Below, piece after piece: positions 56,218-64,000 of a stretch of DNA of 64,000 nucleotides. The translations under genes and the position numbers were made by a program. Where the stretch lies: contig JAKCOZ010000040.1 in assembly GCA_022605955.1 (NCBI GenBank), positions 3,100,001 through 3,164,000 of the forward strand, written 5' to 3'. Numbering within the stretch: the stretch's first letter is position 1; each line of letters starts with the position of its first letter. The notes under the pieces are model-generated. The model was not told where the DNA came from and made no database searches. It saw only the letters and a list, made by a program, of their open reading frames with translations. Origin of the DNA: Rallus limicola (Eukaryota; Chordata; Aves; Gruiformes; Rallidae).

Positions 56218-58136
56218 TTTTTGTAATTAAAAAAAAAAATCTTTTTACGGGTCGTTTAAAAGCAGAAAATCCCCCACAAGACACCTCCCCCCACCCCCAA
56301 CCCGAGCACAGGGGGCTGGGCCGGGCTCCCCACCACCCCCTGCTTCCCCCACACACACACAATTTGGCATGGGGGTCGTGTCTGGGGGTCCCACCGGCCC
56401 CTCTGCAGTCTGGTCTGGGGGTGCGGCGGGACCCCCGCAAGACAGGGATGGGGCACCCCTTGCAGCTGGGGGGGGGTTGTGGTGCCCTTGGCCCTTTGCA
56501 GCAGGGCCAGCTTTGCACTTGGTGCAAAATGTCTTAAACTCTCCCCCACACGCACCCCCCCACTGGGTGCCCTGTGTTGGTGGGGGGGGGGGGGTGTGTC
56601 TCAGTGTGGTCCCCCCACCCCGCATGGCTATGCCAGCACCGGCTGTGGGTTGTGCAATAGGAACCGGTGCTGGGGAACACCTATGTTGGGGGGGGTGTGC
56701 AGGGGTGGGGGGAAATGATTCCCCCCGCCCCCCCGCCCTGGCATCACTGGCCCTGCTGCCACGCTCAGCCCTGTGCCCGCCATCCCGTGCCGGCCTCACC
56801 ACGTGCCTTCGGGTGCGGGCAGGGGCTGCGGCCCCACGGTGTGGCACATGGGCACTGCCCATGCCATGCGGTGCTGACGGCTGCACACGCGGGAGCAGCG
56901 CTGGCGCGATGGCCGTGTGTCCCGGCACGATGGCCGTGTGTCCCGGCACAAGACACTGCAGCAACCAACCGCGCCGTGGCGGGGCCGTGGCCATGCAATG
57001 GCCACACAATGCCCGCGTGTCCCGTGCACAGTCCGTGCGATGCTGCCCACGCGCTGCCCGTGCCCGCCGCCTGCCCGCCCGCAGCACTGGCGCAGGATGT
57101 GTCTTAAGCAGCGAACGTCACCCCCCACCCCCCCCCACCCCCCCATCCCCACAGTCGGGTGTGGGGACCCCCCCGGGCAACAGCACGGTGCCCTGGGGTA
57201 GCTCATCCTGGGGGGGTGTGCAGCCCGGCCCCCCGCCCCGCCGGCCAGCATGCCCTCGCACTCCCCCCACGCCCCCCCGGGCCGCTCCCTCTCGTCTCCG
57301 TCTCACGTCGCCATCGCACGTCCAGCGTCGGCCCCCCCAAACCCCCGCAGCCTCCCTTGGGCCATCCCCATCCCCGCGTGTCCCCCCCATCCCCACGTCC
57401 CTCCTCCCCGTGCCCTCCAAGCACATACCTCATGGCTCCCGGAGCTGCCCCTGCCCGGGGCCGCATCGGGCTCCCCCCCTGGCACGGCCAGCACGCCGCG
57501 GTGGGGGCTCGGCTCGGTCTGGTGCGGGGTCCCCCTACTATGCATGGTGCCGCGGTGGCAGCGGGGGCCACGGCCGGCGTCGCTGAATGTAGGGCGCGGG
57601 ATGGGGGGGCGGGGGGGGGGGCCGCTAAGCTCCGTGACAATCACAGTCTGTGACGTGCGATTTTAAACCCTTTTGTGTTTTGGTCAGGATTTTAAAGAAA
57701 GATATTTTTATGGTAATTGTTGCTGGTCTATTTTACTATATATTTATGTAATAAATATATGATGAAAAACCAACCAACCAACCCAACCCGACCTGCCCCC
57801 AGCACTCGGCCGGAGCCGGGCTCTGCTTTCCACCGCTGGCCACCGGTGTGGGGGTGCCAGGCTGGGGAAACCCCCCCGGCGCTGCCAGCGGAGCCGTGGG
57901 GCTGGTGCCCAACTGAGGGAAGGAGGGAGGGGGGAAGATGGGGGGTCCTGGCATCCTGGCGCCCACCCAGGAGGGGTGCAGCCCCTGTGAGTCCATGGGC
58001 GCCGTGGGGTTCGTGCTGCCCTTCAGAGGGCCAATGTGTGGGTTCCCTGCCCCCCCCTCCCAAACCCACGGTGCTATGTACAGGGGTGGTGGGTGCGCAG
58101 TGGGGTGGGGGGGGGTCCCCGGGGTCCATGGGGGCC

Positions 58137-60904
58137 CTACTGGGCATCGATGCGGAAGGAGAGCAGCTTCTCGGAGTGGAGGTTGTTGAGGGTGCGCAGG
58201 TCGGGCAGCTTCAGCAGCAGCTTGGTGAACCGCGATGTCTCTGCCGGGTGCGTCTTGAGCACGAGGGCGCGCAGGGCGCGGATCAGCGTCTCCTGCAGCT
58301 GCTCCACTGACGCCGTGTCCTCCATGCCTGAGCGGTCTGCAGGGATGGGGTGTCAGCACATGGGCAGCAGTACCCCCCCCCCCCCACACACACACACACC
58401 CACCCACCCCTTGGGCATCGCCCCAGCTCTCACCTGCCGAGACCAGGACGACGGCGGTGAAGAGCCCCAGCTCCTCGTCGCTGAGGTCAAGGGCGCTGAG
58501 CTTCTCGCTGAACTCGAACATGGAGCTGAGCAGGTCGCCCATGCCCATGCCCCACAGCTCCTCCAGGCTGTACTTCGTCCGGCTCATGAACGTCACCGTC
58601 TGCTCCTTCACGTCGAACAGCGACGCGAAGCGAACCATCAGCACCTGTGGCAACACTGCGGCGTCAGCCAGACGAAGGTGCCGCACCAGGGGTACAGCCT
58701 GTGACCATGAGCCACCATGCAGTGCCATGGGGCACTGTGCAATGCCATGAGCCACCACACGGTGCAATGGGGCACCATGCGGCACCAAGGGGCACGGTGA
58801 AATACCATGGGGACACCATGCACTGCTATGGGGCACTGTGCAGTGCCATGGGGCAATGTGTGGTACCATGGGGCACTGTGCAACACCATGAGGCAGCATG
58901 GAATGCTATGGGGCACTGTGCTGCACCAAGGGGCATCATGTGGTGTCATGGGGCATCGTGCAATGCTGTGGGGCACCATGTTGCACCAAGGGGCACTGTG
59001 CAGTGCCATGGGGCACCACACAATGCCATGCTGTATACCAGGGCTCCATCCCATGGGGCGCCCTGTAACACCATGGGCTACCACTCCACGCCACAGGGCA
59101 CCGCAGAATGCCGTGCTCCACACCATGAGGCACCATGCCATGGGGCATCATGCCATCCCCTCACCGACCCTGGGACATACCTCAAAGGTGCCGGCCTTGA
59201 GCAGGGTGACCTGGTCGTGCTGGGAGAGGGCCTGGAAGCCGGGAATGTGCTTGGCGAACTCGACCACCTCACGGACGGCGGGTGTGAAGCTGAGGGAGAA
59301 ATCCTCCCAGATCTCCTGCACCGAGCGCCCGCTGCGGCCAGGCGGGTGGCTGTTCATGGGGCAGGCCTGCGGGTGACGGCACGGCTCAGCCGGGCGCTGC
59401 AGGGCTCCCCCGGCCCCGCTGCCGCCGCCACGGTGTGGACAAGGCGATTAGTGCGATTAGTGGCTAAAAATACCCGGGGAGGGGGAGCGGGAGCCCCCGG
59501 GCGCTCACCGGCAGGACGTCCTTGGTGCCGCGGGGCCACGGGCAGCCCCGCATCGGGGGCTCAGGGTAGGCAGGGGGGCAGAGCCGGGAATCAGGGGGGC
59601 CGGGGGCCCAGGCTGGGGGCACGTCCCAACGCAGGAGGCCGCTCTCGCAGGCTGGGGGGGGTCCCAGCTTGTCGTGCGCGTAGACGAAGATCTCCTTGTG
59701 GGCCTTGGCCACCTGCGCGATGACATCCTCGGTGGCCCCCCCGGGGCTGGGTGAGCGGGGAGGTGTCAGCTGCTGGGGGAACTGGGAGAAGCAGGCAGGG
59801 GGGGCGAGCGGTGGGGGGCCAGGGGGTGGTGCACGGCCCCCGCCCAGAGCTGGACCTTCACCGGGTCCAGGCATCCCCGGCGGGGCGCTGCCCATGCTGC
59901 TCATGGCGCTCTGCATCTCCGCCAGCATCCGCTGCTTCTCCCGCTTGGGGATGCGCCCAAAGCGCACGGCTGTGGGGGACAGCGGCGTTACTGGGCACCC
60001 CCGGCACAACACCCACCCCCCAGCCCTGCATGATGTGGGGCCTGGAGCCATCGGGGCTGTGGCTGCATCCTTATTCCCCCTCCTCGGTTTGGAGGGGATG
60101 GACAGCCCTGAGAGGGGAAGGGGGAGATTTATCCACCCAGAGGAGGCAGCGGGATGCGGCTCAGAGGGGATGGACAGCCCTAAGCTGGGGGAGTAAGGGG
60201 GGGCGCATCCTGTGGGACACACACAGCACCCAGTGCAGGCAGGGGGACATGCCTTGGAGGGGGGGGTACAGCCCTGAACAAGGGGGATCCCCGCCATGAG
60301 AGGGATGTTCATCACTGACTGTGGAGTCCTGACATCTGGCGAGCCTGGGGGGGTGGGATGACCCATGGGGCGGGGGGCTGGGCCCAAGCTTACCGTCACG
60401 GGACATGCCAACCAGCAGACACTTCTTGAAGCGGCACTGCTGGCAGCGGTTGCGGTTGATGCGGACGATGGAGCAGTTCTCGTTCTTGAGGCACTTCTTG
60501 TACTGGATGTTCTGCTGGATGCTGCGGCGGAAGAAGCCCTGCGGGGTGGGGGGTTAGGGAGGGTCACTCAGGGTTCCCCCAGTGTGGCAGGGGCTCCACA
60601 CCGCCCCAGCCCTGTCCCTCCTTGGTACCTTGCAGCCCTCGCAGGCATGGACGCCGTAGTGGAAGCCGGAGGCGACGTCCCCACAGACCTTGCAGAGCAG
60701 CACCATCCCGTTCAGCTCTGTGGGGGGACAGAGGTGAGCGGGGTCCTGGGGTGTCCACAGCAGGGGAGAACACCCACTGCCCCCCCTCCCCACCCACCCC
60801 ACTCACTGGTGACAGTGCTGCCAGCTTTGCTGGGCGAGCTGCGGCGCCGCTCATCCGTGGGGACCTGCTGCACCCCGGGGAAGTTCACCGAGGAGCCGTA
60901 CGAT

Positions 60905-60936
<32 letters not shown>

Positions 60937-63299
60937 CGAAGGGGAGCCATCCTCACGGGGGGCCAGCGAGCCCCCGCCATAGGCACGGGAGTCCTGGAGG
61001 GAGCCAGTGGGCGACGGGGGAAAGTAGGTGGGGAAGGGCTGGGAGCCTGACTGGGAGCTGCCGTTGGAGCTGTCACTGCAGAGCGAGACTGGGCTGGTGC
61101 GGTTGGGTGAGGCGCCGCTGGAGCCCACGTAGCTGATCACGCCGCCTGCGGGCAGAGCAGCAGGGTCACACAGGCACCAAGCTGCACCGGGCTCAGCCTC
61201 CCCCAACTGAGGGGGTACCCCAAGAGATGGATCATGCCCCTGGGTGGTGGGGTGGGGGGGGATGGTTGGGGTGTCCATAGGGAAGCACCCTGGATGCATC
61301 CCAGCCCCACAGGCATCCCTCTGCAGCGTGGCCGCACGTGCGCTGCCTGCCCTGAGTCAGGTGCCGCGCCCACCGGACGCCACGGGGTGCCAGCCCCACG
61401 TGGGACGGGGACAGCCGGGGTGCCCGGGGTGTGTGCTGGCTGAGGCCATGGGCACAGCGCCCCGGAAGTGCCTGTGGGAAGAACGTGGGCCGGGAACCCA
61501 CCGGAGGCGTAACTGGGAGGTCACGGCAGTTACACTCACCGGCTCAGTGCCACAGTGCAGCCTCCCCACGCCACTGTGGAGGGTCCCAGCACAGCCCCCC
61601 CAGCTGAGGGGGATGCTGCCCAACTGCAGGGCTGCAGCAAAGGGTGGAGGCAGGGGCACCTTTGTATGGGGAGCCCCACAAAGGTGGGGAGGGGCAGGGG
61701 GGGGACACGCTCAGGCCCAGTGCTGTGCCTGTGGGCAGCTCTGGCAGAGGTCACGGCCCCCCCTCCGGCCACGCACGGGGTAGCAGCACCAGGACATGGC
61801 CCCGACAGCCTCAGGGCCAGGACACGTGGAGGGCAACCCTGGGGACAGGCGATGCCAGGGCCATGTGTCTCCCGCCGCACACGGTGCCACTGCCGCGGTC
61901 GCTCCAGAGCCAGCCTGCCACCCCCCCACACATCCCCTGAGCTGCCATCAAAAGGGGTCCCCAAGAGATGGATAGGGGGCACTGAACTGGGGGCAGAGGG
62001 TCCCATCCCCACTCCTTGCAGCACCGCAGCTCCTGGGGCAGCTGAATACTGGGGGGGGGGGGGTTCCCCCCACCTCAAAGCACCGGGACTTCCTGAAGGG
62101 GGGGGATCCCGGTATTTTGGGGTGGGGGAACCCCCACGCCGCGGCACCGGGATGCAGAGGCCACTCCCGGCTGCGCACACCCCCTGAAGACAAACCCCCT
62201 CCCCAGTCCCGTCCCCCCCCCCCCAAACTGACGGCGTCACGCCGCCGCCCCACGTGCTCGAGTCACACGTGGCCCCCCAGGCCCCGCCCCTTCACGCTTT
62301 GCCCCGCCCCCACCCCCCATTGGCCCGCCCGACGCCCCGCCCCTTTCCGTTGCCCCGGAGACAGCCCCCCCCTCACACCCCCCCCGCGTTGGAAAGGGCG
62401 AGTTGAACGCGGCGTCCCCGCTTCCGGGTGTGACGTCACGAGGGGGGGCAGCGATGATGTCATGAAGCGACCAATGGGCGGGGGCGGGGCGGGGCTGCGG
62501 GGAAAACAAACTCCGCACGTGGCAGCGCCGGGGAGGGGGACACGTGCCGGGGGGGGGGGGGGGGGCACCGCCTCCGTTCCCCGTCCCCCCCCTCCCGGTG
62601 CGCGGCCCCGAGCGGGGCGCCCCGAAACGCGGGACGCCGCCCCCGTCGTCCCCCGACCGCCCGGTCCCCGCTGTCACGGCGCGCTCCGCTCCGGTACCGG
62701 TATCGGTACCGGGGACTCCCCGGTTCCCGATGCAAGTCACGCCGGTTCTGCCGCCCGGGACGCGCCGCTGCACCGATCGCGGTCCTCACCCTTCCTACTC
62801 CACATCGCTCGGGACTCTCCGGTCCCGGTCCCTATCCTGCTTGCACCAGCGACCGGTGCTCCCCGGTGCCGGTGTCCAGGTCTCCCCGGTGTTCAAGACG
62901 CCCCCGGTGCCAGCGCGATTTCCCCGCTCCCTCCCTCCCTGCTCCCCTCCCGGGGACTTCCCGGCCCCACTGCCCGATCCTTACCCCGCTATGCAGGACC
63001 GCCCGGTCCCGGTAGGAAGGAGCCCCGTCCCGGGATGCGGTCCCGGTGCGCATCCTGCCTGGTGGGGTGCGCAGGACCCTCCGGTCCCGGTGTCCGGACC
63101 CCTCCGCCTCGCGGTCTCAGCGCGCAGCCCCTCGCTGCAGTCCCGGTGCGCTGACCCACGACTCCGGTCCGGTGCTCGCGACCGCTCCCCGGTGCCCGCA
63201 CGGTCCCGGCGCGCACGCCCGCGGGCGGGGGAGGAGGGAAGAGGGGGGGAGAGCTCCGGCGGGGCACTGACCTGTGCTGCCGGCCTCGGGGGCGGCCAT
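58137..63299 (-). CDS. NR1D1: Nuclear receptor REV-ERB alpha, 8 coding exons
   Basis: Coding exons, 5' to 3' on the minus strand: 63299-63272, 61145-60807, 60717-60629, 60538-60394, 59969-59509, 59366-59181, 58644-58434, 58336-58137, giving 552 aa. It is a heme-binding transcriptional repressor of the circadian clock (BMAL1 and others) and of metabolism, lacking an AF-2 helix. Seen: a [11 protein letters not shown] block, a poly-Ser run near residues 80-95, a DNA-binding domain from about residue 126 ([22 protein letters not shown]), the [14 protein letters not shown] extension, then a ligand-binding domain ending in [12 protein letters not shown]. The two known heme ligands are present: Cys356 in ACPMN and His540 in NNLHSEK. 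The hinge exon (59969-59509) is Pro/Gly-rich and accounts for most of the shortening relative to the 614-aa human protein. The start in exon 1 (MAAPEAGST) differs from the mammalian MTTLDSN start and is less certain than the rest. Confidence 0.97.
58690..59150. repeat. Minisatellite in NR1D1 intron 6, unit about 20 bp
   Basis: More than 20 imperfect copies of CACTGTGCAATGCCATGGGG fill the intron between exons 59366-59181 and 58644-58434. They generate long open frames on both strands that are repeat artefacts, rich in His, Met, Gly and Pro. Confidence 0.95.
62251..62546. promoter_or_regulatory. NR1D1: E-box cluster, CRE and CCAAT elements in NR1D1 intron 1
   Basis: Four perfect CACGTG E-boxes occur in two pairs: 62251-62256 with 62266-62271, and 62516-62521 with 62541-62546. 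Between them are a full cAMP response element TGACGTCA (62431-62438) and CCAAT or inverted CCAAT boxes near 62319 and 62471 with GC boxes. CLOCK/BMAL1 driving NR1D1 through promoter and intronic E-boxes is established in mammals. This block may also be an internal promoter. Confidence 0.75.
62680..63200. repeat. Degenerate CCGGTnCCGGT repeat region in NR1D1 intron 1
   Basis: Irregularly repeated CGGTCCCGGTG and CCGGTACCGGTATCGG motifs span about 500 bp between the E-box cluster and exon 1. Confidence 0.7.
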
Positions 63300-64000
63300 C
63301 CTGCGGCGGGGGGCGGGAGGGGAGGGGGTTTTGGGGGGGGGGGGGGAGGGGAGGATGGATGGAGGACCGTAGGGGGGGAGAGGGGGCAGCGGCTGTCCCA
63401 GCTCCGCCGAGCCTCCCGCAAGCGGAACCGCACCGAAGGGGGCCGAGGCGAGGGGAGCCGCGCCGAGCCGTGCCGCGCCGCCGCCCGGCAAGGGCTGTTG
63501 TGCGCCCGCCGCCCGCCCCGCCGCCCGCCCGGCACCGGCCGCGGCTGCGCACTGGGCCGCACGCGGCGCCGCCGCCTCCCCCATGTGATTCCCGGGGAGA
63601 GCCTCGTGCCCCAGTGACACACTTTCCGCCGGCGGCCCCGGCCCCGCGCCGCCACCGGGGAGCCCGGGCACAACGGGGACCCCCGCCCCGGGGCCGCCTC
63701 CCGGCCCGCGGGGGACCGGTACCGGCAACCTGGACTGGCACCGGGACTATGCCCTGCACCCGGACCGGCACCGGGACTGTACCCTGCACCCAGACCAGTG
63801 ACACCTGGGCACAGCACAGGCATCCCTGTTGCCCTGCACGGCACCATCCTCTGCACCGGGTACCACTGTCACCCCACCCAGCACAGTCCCTGCTGTGCCC
63901 GCATCTGGTGTGTCCCCTGAAGTGGGGGTACCCACACACAGCACTGGCACCCCCATCACCCAGCACAGTGCTGTCCCCCACACTGGGGACACTGGGGGAC
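63300..64000 (-). promoter_or_regulatory. NR1D1: NR1D1 CpG-island promoter region
   Basis: Dense CpG and GC-rich sequence lies directly upstream of the NR1D1 start codon on the minus strand. It contains a roughly 30-bp direct repeat (CCGGCACCGGGACT... at about 63733-63797). No perfect E-box, RORE or TATA box was recognised here. Confidence 0.5.

Larger units (their letters stand above)
54706..57780 (+). other. THRA: THRA 3' UTR region with proximal and distal poly(A) candidates
   Basis: Immediately after the stop comes a C-rich UTR. ATTAAA at 55101-55106 is a proximal candidate. At 57650-57780 an AT-rich island in otherwise GC-rich DNA holds AATAAA at 57750-57755, a strong distal candidate on the THRA strand. 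Which is used cannot be told from sequence alone. Simple repeats between them are listed separately. Confidence 0.5.

Noticed and set aside
58647..59723. 358-codon plus-strand frame antisense to NR1D1
   Set aside because: Produced by translating the 20-bp minisatellite and the antisense of coding exons.

Overview
This window is vertebrate nuclear DNA and almost certainly avian. Six protein-coding genes can be read exon by exon. Their order, GSDMA (+), PSMD3 (+), CSF3 (+), MED24 (-), THRA (+), NR1D1 (-), is the conserved vertebrate ORMDL3/GSDM-PSMD3-CSF3-MED24-THRA-NR1D1 neighbourhood. Short introns, very high GC, many long G or C runs and many minisatellites fit a gene-dense avian microchromosome. 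The THRA product starts with the bird-type N-terminus (MEQKPSTLDPLSEPED), and the CSF3 product resembles the chicken myelomonocytic growth factor type (MCFLT... start). I cannot name the species.

Layout. 1-7.6 kb is a comparatively AT-rich block holding GSDMA (coding 544-5476), followed by a solitary retroviral-type LTR (about 6.68-7.33 kb). At about 7.6 kb composition shifts sharply to GC-rich and stays so. PSMD3 (coding 8076-11734) is a 26S proteasome lid subunit. CSF3 (14679-16446) is a cytokine gene with an octamer and TATA promoter and an AU-rich 3' UTR. MED24 (19994-37868, minus, 25 coding exons) is a Mediator tail subunit. About 38.3-42.7 kb is a GC-rich divergent-promoter interval with Z-DNA-prone and G-run sequence. 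THRA (coding 49589-54705, 5' UTR exons from about 42.5 kb) is thyroid hormone receptor alpha. NR1D1 (58137-63299, minus) is the heme-binding circadian repressor REV-ERB alpha, tail-to-tail with THRA and with a cluster of E-boxes in its first intron.

The genes do not form one pathway. Functional links do exist: MED24 is a Mediator subunit known to support nuclear-receptor transcription and sits beside two nuclear-receptor genes. GSDMA and CSF3 are both immune genes. Every reading frame was checked by summing exon lengths: GSDMA 491 aa, PSMD3 516, CSF3 203, MED24 986, THRA 408, NR1D1 552, all ending in a stop codon and using GT/AG junctions.

The most interesting observation is a recent, roughly 250-bp tandem duplication inside GSDMA that duplicates, in frame, the mini-exon coding for the interdomain linker. 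Only the downstream copy carries a caspase-1-like tetrapeptide (FVSD followed by G); the upstream copy reads LESS at the same place. Others include an in-frame alternative acceptor in CSF3, uORFs in THRA (one whose stop codon abuts the start codon), a candidate distal THRA poly(A) site close to the end of NR1D1, and paired CACGTG sites in NR1D1 intron 1.
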